Source: VFKE01 sp043758025
GTDB taxonomy: Bacteria; Verrucomicrobiota; Verrucomicrobiia; Verrucomicrobiales; Verrucomicrobiaceae
Length of the DNA: 10,158 nucleotides
Reading direction: 5' to 3'
Assembly (NCBI GenBank): GCA_043758025.1
Contig: JAYVOH010000228.1
Location: 1-10,158, forward strand
Shown here: piece by piece, positions 1 through 4,284 of the stretch
How positions within the stretch are numbered: the first letter of the stretch is position 1
Layout: every line of letters starts with the position of its first letter
Position numbers and translations under genes: made by a program
The notes under the pieces: generated by a model
The model's input: only the letters and a program-made list of their open reading frames with translations
Database searches by the model: none
What the model was told of the DNA's origin: nothing

Positions 1-111
1 CATGCTCCCAGCCCCTTGGTGTGGACCGCCAAAGCCACCGACATCCTGGCCAAAGTCACCCGAGCCCGCCAAAAACTCCATTGTTACACCAATAAGCGCT
101 CACTACACTAG
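1..111 (+). CDS. IS630-family transposase, C-terminal end (cut by window edge)
   Basis: Frame 1 is open from the first base and ends in TAG at 109-111, giving 36 residues. They include SPLVWTAKATDILAKVTRAR, which resembles the usual C-terminus of IS630-type transposases (a PF-WTATADxILxKIxRA pattern followed by a short basic tail). That family uses a DDE catalytic domain and inserts at TA dinucleotides. Only the tail is in the window, so it cannot be said whether the gene is intact to the left. It is the only probable coding segment on the plus strand. No clear terminal inverted repeat could be assigned downstream. The identification rests on a short motif recalled from the family, so confidence is moderate. 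Confidence 0.55.
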   Translation, partial: HAPSPLVWTAKATDILAKVTRARQKLHCYTNKRSLH

Positions 112-144
112 GGCGTTATAAATAATTACGTGGCCGTTTGTCGC

Positions 145-313
145 GCGCGCAGGATTTTTTGGAGCGCACGCGCCCCCGCGTGCCGCAGTCTGCGCCTTCG
201 CGGACTTCCTGCGAAGTCTCCTGAGGAAGCAGGCTCTTGGGACTGCGTCAAGCCCTTCGCGGAGGCGCAAAGGACAGCACGCGAGGGCGCGTGTGCTCCA
301 AAGCATCTCGCGC
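145..313. repeat. Large imperfect inverted repeat (palindromic element, ~170 bp)
   Basis: Left arm 145-205 and right arm ~254-313 are reverse complements over most of their length. The best block is GGAGCGCACGCGCCCCCGCG on the left against the complement of GCGAGGGCGCGTGTGCTCC on the right, followed by a second paired block GCGCCTTCGCGG / CGCGGAGGCGC. The centre (205-253) is partly self-complementary around CTTCCT...AGGAAG. A transcript could fold into one long interrupted hairpin. It lies just downstream of the transposase tail and could be a MITE-like or REP-like element, but no target duplication was recognised. Apart from this element and the hairpin repeat at 392-445, nothing was found between 112 and 527; open frames across it are by-products of its composition. 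Confidence 0.7.
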
Positions 314-391
314 AACGGAAAAATAACCCCATAGGAACGCCCGCACTATTTTCTAAACCGCTCTAACGCCATACGATGACGCGCCACCCAA

Positions 392-445
392 GGAGACGGG
401 ACACTCTTGTCCCGTGGTGGAACGGCACAGGAGTGTGCCATCTCC
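392..445. repeat. Dispersed hairpin repeat, copy 1
   Basis: A 54-nt hairpin with two 24-nt arms and a 6-nt loop (GGTGGA, 416-421). About 20 of 24 positions are complementary. The left arm starts GGAGACGGGACACTCTTGTC and the right arm ends GTGTGCCATCTCC. The same unit recurs at 1211-1264, and similarity continues about 27 nt beyond each hairpin (TTGTCATC, then an A-rich stretch and a CGA). It looks like a REP/ERIC-type dispersed palindrome rather than a terminator, because no U-tract follows. Confidence 0.75.
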
Positions 446-498
446 TTGTCATCCAAAACGCGAAGCTCAATAGAAGGCTGTCTCAAGCCTTTCTTTCC

Positions 499-520
499 AG
501 AGGGCAAGGGCTGGGAAAGC
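499..520 (+). repeat. Short repeat module AGAGGGCAAGGGCTGGGA, copy 1
   Basis: Twenty-two bases match 1176-1197 with a single difference. Here the module lies about 54 nt after hairpin copy 1 and immediately downstream of the toxin stop codon. At the second site it precedes the hairpin by about 14 nt. The two copies therefore belong to a composite repeat whose parts occur in different orders. In this copy the GGGCTG/CAGCCC mini-hairpin is damaged. Confidence 0.6.
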
Positions 521-527
521 GATTTTT

Positions 528-854
528 CTATTTGGAAAATTTGATCTGTCGTATATCCCGCGAGGAGTGAATCAAACGTAGCAGTTCGATGCCATCAGAA
601 AACAGCCGGTAGTAAATGCAGTATTTGCCCAGAGGGACGCTTCGGCAATCCCCGGCAAGTTCGGGCCGGGGTCGGCCCAGCGAATTGTGCCGCGCGAGGT
701 ATTCCAGTTTGAGGCGAAACCGGTCAATAAGACGATCCGCCTGGAACAGACTGTCCTGCGCCACATAATCCCAAATCTCGGTGAGAGACCGGTTGTCTGA
801 AGGCGTGAACCCGATGCCGCTCGGCCAGAAAAGCGTCGTAGTTGAAATCTCCAA
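528..854 (-). CDS. parE: ParE/RelE-family toxin, possibly without its native start
   Basis: The product is about 108 residues and resembles ParE/RelE plasmid-stabilisation toxins, which poison DNA gyrase (ParE) or cleave ribosome-bound mRNA (RelE). Visible family features are GFTPS at the start, LTEIWDYVAQDSLFQAD in the first helix, GRPRPELAGDCRSVPLGKY before the central strands, YCIYYR, and a C-terminal HSSRDIRQI. The only available start is TTG at 854, inside the antitoxin reading frame. Its first 11 residues (MEISTTTLFWP) look like out-of-frame antitoxin rather than toxin; family members normally begin just before S12-G-I-G-F. There is no ribosome-binding site. The toxin core is intact, so residual expression by translational coupling is conceivable, but the locus looks decayed. 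Whether the target is gyrase or mRNA cannot be told from sequence. Confidence 0.7.
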   Translation of the reverse strand: MEISTTTLFWPSGIGFTPSDNRSLTEIWDYVAQDSLFQADRLIDRFRLKLEYLARHNSLGRPRPELAGDCRSVPLGKYCIYYRLFSDGIELLRLIHSSRDIRQIKFSK

Positions 855-1078
855 CTCCTTCGCCGCGGTCGAGCTGATCGGCGGCGTGCTGGATGTCGCC
901 TCGCAGTGCAGCGAGCTTCTGCTGTTCCTCCTCAGTCAGCTCCATGTCCGACTGCTCCTTCAAATTGTAGAGCACGCTTGCGAAAAAATTCATCGGCATC
1001 TTGTTAAGCACCGGACTGAACCGAGCTTTCCACAAACTGGTTGAGTTCGTCGGGAATCTGGATGGCGACCTTGGTCAT
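811..1078 (-). pseudogene. parD: ParD-family antitoxin, broken by premature stop and frameshift
   Basis: From ATG 1076-1078 the frame reads MTKVAIQIPDELNQFVESSV-QSGA and stops at TAA 1004-1006 after 24 residues. The N-terminus is a typical ribbon-helix-helix DNA-binding start. Antitoxin-like sequence resumes afterwards: about five residues in the first frame (DADEFF), then the next frame from ~985 with ASVLYNLKEQSDMELTEEEQ, QQKLAALRGDIQHAADQLDR and DFNYDAFLAERHR, ending near 811. An A6 run at 983-988 is the likely site of the second shift. The domain order (DNA-binding start, then acidic toxin-binding tail ending in AERHR) matches ParD antitoxins that sit just before a ParE gene. As it stands no full-length antitoxin can be made. 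A sequencing or assembly error is an alternative, though two separate lesions plus the lost toxin start argue for real decay. Confidence 0.75.
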
Positions 1079-1087
1079 GATACTGCG

Positions 1088-1116
1088 ATGATACCGGACA
1101 AATAAGCGGTGGTCAA
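1088..1116 (-). promoter_or_regulatory. Sigma70-like promoter of the parD/parE locus (leaderless)
   Basis: On the minus strand, -35 TTGACC (1111-1116), a 17-bp spacer (1094-1110) and -10 TATCAT (1088-1093) each match consensus at five of six positions. Only 9 nt separate the -10 box from ATG at 1078, so transcription should start about at the start codon. TATCAT is repeated directly over the start (GGTATCATCGCAGTATCATG, 11-bp period), a plausible operator for an autoregulating antitoxin. Confidence 0.65.
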
Positions 1117-1175
1117 CGGTGTGCGGAGATGAGCTTGAACTGGAGAGAACGGAGGTGATACCACGAGCATTTGAA

Positions 1176-1201
1176 AGAGGGCAAGGGCTGGGACAGCCCT
1201 T
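1176..1201 (+). repeat. Short repeat module AGAGGGCAAGGGCTGGGA, copy 2, with mini-hairpin
   Basis: Second copy of the module at 499-520. Here it forms a perfect small hairpin: AAGGGCTG (1183-1190), triloop GGA, CAGCCCTT (1194-1201). It ends 9 nt before hairpin copy 2 and is probably one composite repeat with it. Confidence 0.6.
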
Positions 1202-1210
1202 CTACTTTCA

Positions 1211-1290
1211 GGAGACGGGACACTCTTGTCCCGTAATGGAACAGCACAAGAGTGTGCCGTCTCCTTGTCATCTAAATACACGAGGCCTCA
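1211..1290. repeat. Dispersed hairpin repeat, copy 2
   Basis: The hairpin core is 1211-1264, with arms of 24 nt pairing at 21 positions around a 6-nt loop (AATGGA). The left arm is identical to that of copy 1 (392-415). Similarity to copy 1 continues to roughly 1290 (TTGTCATCTAAATACACGAG). The minus-strand stop codon of the truncated nucleotidyltransferase frame (TGA, 1268-1270) lies inside this tail, so the repeat seems to supply the end of that reading frame. Confidence 0.75.
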
Positions 1291-1555
1291 TTAATGATCT
1301 CAACACCCGGCAACCGTCGGTGTTGCCAGCCAGATCACAAGGAATGCCAGTAAGACAAAGGTGCCGACCATCCCCATCACGATGCCCAGACGCTGGGCAA
1401 ATGTCCGCATCATAGGTGGCCGCCAGCGGTTCCTTTTCATCGCCAAGTTCCGGGAAGAACGCGAGCAAAGAGGCGGAACCAAGCACAATCACCTCACGGG
1501 CATCCACAAATGAGCCCACGGAGCGCACCAGATGCTGAAGGGAAGATAGGTTCAT
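1268..1555 (-). pseudogene. Nucleotidyltransferase-like protein, C-terminally truncated
   Basis: The first ~54 residues look like a minimal nucleotidyltransferase of the polymerase-beta fold: an N-terminal helix, IVLGSASLLAFFPELG with the GS motif at residues 26-27, then ATYDADICP with the paired acidic residues D49 and D51. Related proteins continue well beyond this point with the rest of the fold. Here the frame turns into unrelated sequence rich in G, R, C and D, and ends at residue 95 inside a dispersed repeat. It therefore lacks the C-terminal part of the catalytic domain and is probably dead. The start ATG overlaps the stop of the preceding gene (ATGA, 1552-1555), so the two were translationally coupled. 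Such pairs of a small gene plus an NTase occur among AbiE-like toxin-antitoxin systems; a link to one is inference only. Confidence 0.55.
1300..1410 (-). CDS. Possible 36-residue single-span membrane peptide
   Basis: In another frame of the same strand, ATG 1408-1410 opens MRTFAQRLGIVMGMVG, then TFVLLAFLVIWLATPTVAGC and TGA (1300-1302). A basic start is followed by a ~22-residue hydrophobic segment, as expected of an inner-membrane peptide or the start of a membrane protein. It begins almost exactly where nucleotidyltransferase similarity ends (DADIC, ~1405-1412), so it may be the head of another gene joined there by rearrangement. Codons look like real coding (mostly G/C-ending with common amino acids). 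No ribosome-binding site precedes it. It could equally be chance. Confidence 0.25.
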   Translation of the reverse strand: MRTFAQRLGIVMGMVGTFVLLAFLVIWLATPTVAGC

Positions 1556-1950
1556 GCAAAAAGCGGGGCTGCGGTGCCGCTGCGGAATGGGCCGCCTACG
1601 AATGGTGAACCAGAGCGTAGTTGATCCTGCTCTGCGTCCACAACGGGAGTGCGAAGCGCGGTGAGAAATGCGCGGCGACCGGCATCATCCCGCATGGCCT
1701 CACCAAGCATACATCGCCAGGCAAGCAAGGGAGCGGGATGCAGTGCGCGCTGCGCCAGCCAGCGCTCAATGTTCGACAAGGCCCACGCGATGACCTTGGG
1801 GACGCTGAGTAACAGGGTGCGCGCCAGCCAGTGCTCAATGTTCGACAAGGCCCACGCCCAAGCTTCCGGATTGCGTTCTAGGGCGTCGGCAATGCGTTGC
1901 CAGCGACTGTGAGGATCAGCCCGGAAAAGATGATAATCGTCGGAGATCAT
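1552..1950 (-). CDS. Small conserved-looking protein of unknown function with internal duplication
   Basis: 132 residues from ATG 1948-1950, not recognised with certainty. It starts DDYHLFRADPHSRWQRIADAL, contains WALSNIEHWLAR (33-44) and again WALSNIERWLAQ (56-67), and has HPAPLLAWR and a late SPFVG motif (115-119). It is soluble, helical and Trp/Arg-rich, with no signal peptide or membrane segment. The start was chosen because a good -10 box ends 12 nt upstream; the longer TTG start at 1974 would lie within or before the promoter. The gene overlaps the nucleotidyltransferase-like frame by ATGA, so the two form a two-gene unit. By analogy with other NTase neighbours it may be a partner or antitoxin-like protein, but nothing in the sequence proves this. 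Confidence 0.55.
   Translation of the reverse strand: MISDDYHLFRADPHSRWQRIADALERNPEAWAWALSNIEHWLARTLLLSVPKVIAWALSNIERWLAQRALHPAPLLAWRCMLGEAMRDDAGRRAFLTALRTPVVDAEQDQLRSGSPFVGGPFRSGTAAPLFA
1752..1857 (-). repeat. In-frame 69-bp direct duplication inside the small gene
   Basis: The 37-bp block beginning GCGCCAGCCAGCGCTCAATG (1752-1788) recurs at 1821-1857 with one mismatch. The period is 69 bp, or 23 codons, so the frame is preserved and the protein gains a second WALSNIE-x-WLA helix. The near identity at DNA level indicates a recent duplication. Confidence 0.8.
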
Positions 1951-1962
1951 AACTGTGCTGGG

Positions 1963-1991
1963 ATAATATGACAAAAGCCGCTCGGCGGCAA
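1963..1991 (-). promoter_or_regulatory. Sigma70-like promoter before the small gene/NTase pair
   Basis: On the minus strand, -35 TTGCCG (1986-1991), 17-bp spacer (1969-1985), -10 TATTAT (1963-1968). ATG at 1950 follows 12 nt after the -10 box, leaving a leader of only a few bases. Confidence 0.5.
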
Positions 1992-2131
1992 ATAACCATG
2001 CTCGCAGAAGATGGAAGAATGGAAATTCGTTCTCGGCCCTCAGTTTTCAGATTCTATACTCCAAATTCAACCTTCCGTTTATCCATTTTTTCAACGGTGT
2101 GGTCAAGAGTGACCGCGCTCCTCTTTTCTCC

Positions 2132-2152
2132 GACCTCTGACCTCTGACCTCC
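2132..2152. repeat. Three tandem copies of GACCTCT/GACCTCC
   Basis: Seven-base unit GACCTCT twice, then GACCTCC. It lies in the 177-bp stretch 1992-2168 between the promoter above and the rpsD terminator. Nothing else was recognised in that stretch, which is pyrimidine-rich on the plus strand. Confidence 0.7.
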
Positions 2153-2168
2153 CACTCCGTCCGAGCAC

Positions 2169-2199
2169 AAAAAAAGACGCGAATCTCGCGCCTCTTTTT
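2169..2199 (-). terminator. Rho-independent terminator of the ribosomal cluster
   Basis: On the minus strand, CGCGA-GAT-TCGCG forms a five-bp GC stem with a three-base loop, flanked by AAAAAGAG and TCTTTTTTT, ending in a T7 tract (2169-2175). It begins about 25 nt after the rpsD stop. The opposite strand also has a T5 tract, so it may stop plus-strand transcription too. Confidence 0.85.
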
Positions 2200-2223
2200 G
2201 AAAGATTCGGTCCCAGTCAAAAA

Positions 2224-2835
2224 TCAGCGGGAATACAACTCAACGACGAGCTGTTCGTTCACGAAGACTTCGATTTCTTCACGCTCGGGAGCGCGATTGA
2301 CGGTGCCGGTGATCTGGTCGCGATCCACGGTCATCCAGTCGGGCACGACCACACCCTGGGTGAGATCGAGGAAGCGGTTGGCCAACTGCTGGGAGCGGAC
2401 GGCCGCCCTTACGGCAACGACATCGCCGGGTTTGCATTGGAAGCTGGAAATGTTGACGCGTTTGCCGTTCACGGAAACGTGACCGTGACCGACCATTTGG
2501 CGGGAGGCGAAACGGGTGTTGGTGAAGCCCATGCGATAGACGACGTTGTCGAGGCGCAGTTCGAGCATCTGGAGCAGAATGGTGCCGGTGACGCCTTTGC
2601 GACGGACAGCTTCCGCGAAGAAACGACGGAACTGTTTTTCCATCAGTCCGTATGTGTAGCGCAGCTTTTGTTTTTCCGCGAGGGCGGTGCCGTAGTCGGA
2701 GAGCTTGCGGCGCGTGTTGCGCGGTCCGTGCTGGCCGGGTGGGAAGTTGCGGGTTTCCAGAGCTTTGGAGGGGCCGAAGAGAGCCACGCCGAAGCGTCGG
2801 GCGATTTTTTCGCGGGGACCGGTGTAACGTGCCAT
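2224..2835 (-). CDS. rpsD: 30S ribosomal protein S4
   Basis: 203 residues, close to the usual ~205. S4 is a primary 16S rRNA-binding protein that nucleates 30S assembly at the 5' domain and, in many bacteria, represses its own operon. Recognised segments are MARYTGPREKIARRFG at the start, PPGQHGPR, RRKLSDYGTALAEKQKLRY, the S4 RNA-binding core with LELRLDNVVYRMGF and RQMVGHGHVSVNGKRVNISS, and the C-terminal NEQLVVELYSR. The four-cysteine zinc site of some S4 proteins is absent. It is the last gene of the cluster, 43 nt after rpsK, followed directly by a terminator. Unusually, rpoA does not follow. No Shine-Dalgarno sequence is seen (leader ends TCTTCCTGACTC-ATG). Confidence 0.98.
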   Translation of the reverse strand: MARYTGPREKIARRFGVALFGPSKALETRNFPPGQHGPRNTRRKLSDYGTALAEKQKLRYTYGLMEKQFRRFFAEAVRRKGVTGTILLQMLELRLDNVVYRMGFTNTRFASRQMVGHGHVSVNGKRVNISSFQCKPGDVVAVRAAVRSQQLANRFLDLTQGVVVPDWMTVDRDQITGTVNRAPEREEIEVFVNEQLVVELYSR

Positions 2836-2878
2836 GAGTCAGGAAGAATACAGAATGTAGAATGAAGGAGAGAGGATT

Positions 2879-3436
2879 TTAGACGCGGCGGGCCTTGGGT
2901 GGACGGCAACCGTTGTGCGGCACGGGGGTCACGTCTTTGATGACGAGGATGTCGATGCCGAGGGCCTGAACGGCGCGGACGGCGGATTCACGGCCTGAGC
3001 CGGGGCCTTTGAGACGAACTTCAGCTTCCTTCAATCCGTGGGTCATGGCCTGACGGCAGGCATCCTGGGAAACGACCTGGGCAGCGTAGGCGGTGCCTTT
3101 GCGGGAACCTTTGAAGCCCATTTTGCCGGCACTGGACCAGCCAATGAGGTTGCCGGATTTGTCCGTGACGGAGACGAGGGTGTTGTTGAAAGTGGCGACG
3201 ACATGAACGATGCCGCTGTTGATGTTCTTGGAACCCTTGGCTTTGACCAGCTTGGGGGCTTCAGCGCCTTCACCGCCGATGCTGAGCCAGACACTGGCAG
3301 AAACGGCTTTGTCTCCTCCGGTTTTTTCACCAAGGGGAGCGGCGGCTGGTGTAGTCGGTGCGACGGGCGCAACAGGAGCTGCGGGCGGGGCGGATTCGGC
3401 AGGTGCCGGTGCGGGGATGACGGTATCTTCGGCCAT
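2879..3436 (-). CDS. rpsK: 30S ribosomal protein S11 with long N-terminal extension
   Basis: 185 residues against ~129 in E. coli. S11 binds the 16S platform near the decoding site with S6/S18 and S21. The conserved core starts about residue 66: NSGIVHVVATFNNTLVSVTD (73-92), GWSSAGKMGFKGSRKGTAYA (99-118), KGPGSGRESAVRA (143-155), and C-terminal DVTPVPHNGCRPPKARRV (168-185). The first ~56 residues are an added tail: an Ala/Pro-rich stretch at 8-34 (PAPAPAESAPP...VAPVAPTTPAAAP), then GEKTGGDKAV and a short folded-looking VWLSIGG. The start ATG follows an AT-rich leader, and no better internal ATG exists before the core, so the extension appears real. It lies 35 nt after rpsM. Confidence 0.97.
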   Translation of the reverse strand: MAEDTVIPAPAPAESAPPAAPVAPVAPTTPAAAPLGEKTGGDKAVSASVWLSIGGEGAEAPKLVKAKGSKNINSGIVHVVATFNNTLVSVTDKSGNLIGWSSAGKMGFKGSRKGTAYAAQVVSQDACRQAMTHGLKEAEVRLKGPGSGRESAVRAVQALGIDILVIKDVTPVPHNGCRPPKARRV

Positions 3437-3471
3437 ATTCAGTAATAAACAGTATTGGAGATGCAGCCGGA

Positions 3472-3867
3472 TTATACCTTGCCAGCCTTGGCATCAGGAT
3501 TGCGCTGCACGCCGACGGTCTTGCGCTTGCCCTTGCGGGTGCGGGCGTTGGTCTTGGTGCGCTGGCCGCGCACGGGCAGGCCACGGCGGTGACGGGAGGC
3601 GCGATAGCAGTTGATGCTCATCAGACGCTTGAGGTGGGCCTGAAGCTCACGACGAAGGTCGCCTTCCACAATGATTTTTTTCTCGGCCACGATATGGCTG
3701 ATTTGCGCCAGCTGCTCGTCGGTCAATTCTCCGGCGCGGATGTTGGGATCAATCCCGGTCTCCGCAAGGATCTTCCGCGTCAAGGACGGGCCGATGCCGT
3801 AAATGTAAGGTAGTGAAGCTTCAATGCGCTTCTCGTTCGGGATTTCAACACCAAGTAGTCGGGCCAT
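3472..3867 (-). CDS. rpsM: 30S ribosomal protein S13
   Basis: 131 residues, slightly longer than the usual ~118-125. S13 sits in the 30S head and contacts the P-site tRNA and the 50S bridge B1. Family segments are MARLLGVEIPNEKRIEASLP, YIYGIGPSLTRKIL, the helix-turn-helix-like EGDLRRELQAHLKRLMSINC, YRASRHRRGLPVRGQRTKTN, and the basic tail ARTRKGKRKTVG. The extra C-terminal residues (VQRNPDAKAGKV) slightly extend the tail that reaches tRNA. It is 24 nt downstream of rpmJ with an AT-rich leader (CCGTTATTTTTTAATCACTC) lacking a Shine-Dalgarno motif. Confidence 0.98.
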   Translation of the reverse strand: MARLLGVEIPNEKRIEASLPYIYGIGPSLTRKILAETGIDPNIRAGELTDEQLAQISHIVAEKKIIVEGDLRRELQAHLKRLMSINCYRASRHRRGLPVRGQRTKTNARTRKGKRKTVGVQRNPDAKAGKV

Positions 3868-3891
3868 GATAGAGTGATTAAAAAATAACGG

Positions 3892-4005
3892 TTAACCCTG
3901 ACGCTGTTTGTGGCGTGGATTTTTGCAGACAATGCGCACGACTCCCTTGCGGCGGACGACGCGGCAGGTTTCGCACAAACGTTTAACAGAGGAGCGGACT
4001 CGCAT
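3892..4005 (-). CDS. rpmJ: 50S ribosomal protein L36
   Basis: 37 residues, exactly the usual size. L36 is the smallest large-subunit protein and stabilises 23S rRNA folding. The product starts MRVRSSVKRLCETCRVVRRK and ends GVVRIVCKNPRHKQRQG. The zinc ribbon is complete in the classical C-X2-C-Xn-C-X4-H form: C11, C14, C27 and H32. This is the zinc-binding (C+) L36 type. It heads the four-gene ribosomal cluster. ATG at 4003-4005 is preceded by CAACCATCCTCC, without a Shine-Dalgarno motif but with a hairpin about 26 nt upstream. Confidence 0.95.
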   Translation of the reverse strand: MRVRSSVKRLCETCRVVRRKGVVRIVCKNPRHKQRQG

Positions 4006-4020
4006 GGAGGATGGTTGAAG

Positions 4021-4054
4021 AAAAAATGAATCCCGCTCTGGATGGTGAAGCGGG
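4021..4054 (-). promoter_or_regulatory. Hairpin plus T-tract in the rpmJ leader (possible attenuator)
   Basis: On the minus strand, CCCGCT (4049-4054) pairs with AGCGGG (4032-4037) around an 11-nt loop, followed by ATTCATTTTTTC. It ends 15 nt before the rpmJ start. The shape is that of a weak intrinsic terminator. It could end readthrough from the upstream peptidase gene or act as an attenuator or protein-binding leader for the ribosomal cluster. Which of these holds cannot be decided from sequence. Confidence 0.45.
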
Positions 4055-4284
4055 GAGCCGATATTCCTACCACTCTTCTTTTCGCCCGCAAGTCAGAAAT
4101 GCTGATTTTTTCGGAAAATTTCCAAGTGGAAGCCGTGAGGCTAAAAGACTGCATTCTGTTCTTGTCGCTTGCTTCCAATTTGAGTTTTCAGTTTTCATCT
4201 GCCTGCAATATCTTTTGCCCGCACCAGACGCTGATGAAGGCGGACTGAAGCCCGTGCAACACGCAGGCCGGAGACTTCTGCCAC
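4055..4284 (-). other. Intergenic region before the ribosomal cluster
   Basis: 230 bp between the peptidase stop and the leader hairpin hold no gene. The promoter of the ribosomal cluster should be here. The best minus-strand candidate is TTGCGG, then GGTAGGAATAT 14-15 nt further on, just before the hairpin, but it fits consensus poorly and is not called as a feature. An AT-rich near-palindrome GGAAATTTTCC lies at about 4112-4122. Frames crossing this stretch show no family resemblance. Confidence 0.5.

Noticed and set aside
103..366. Overlapping short frames on both strands across the palindrome
   Set aside because: They are made of the inverted-repeat sequence, which explains similar Ala/Arg-rich peptides on both strands.
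1552..1974. TTG at 1974 as start of the small gene
   Set aside because: It lies upstream of the predicted transcription start and partly in the promoter spacer; ATG 1950 fits better.
3038..3445. Plus-strand frame, Gly-rich, opposite rpsK
   Set aside because: It mirrors the Ala/Pro-rich S11 tail and conserved core; no independent evidence of coding.
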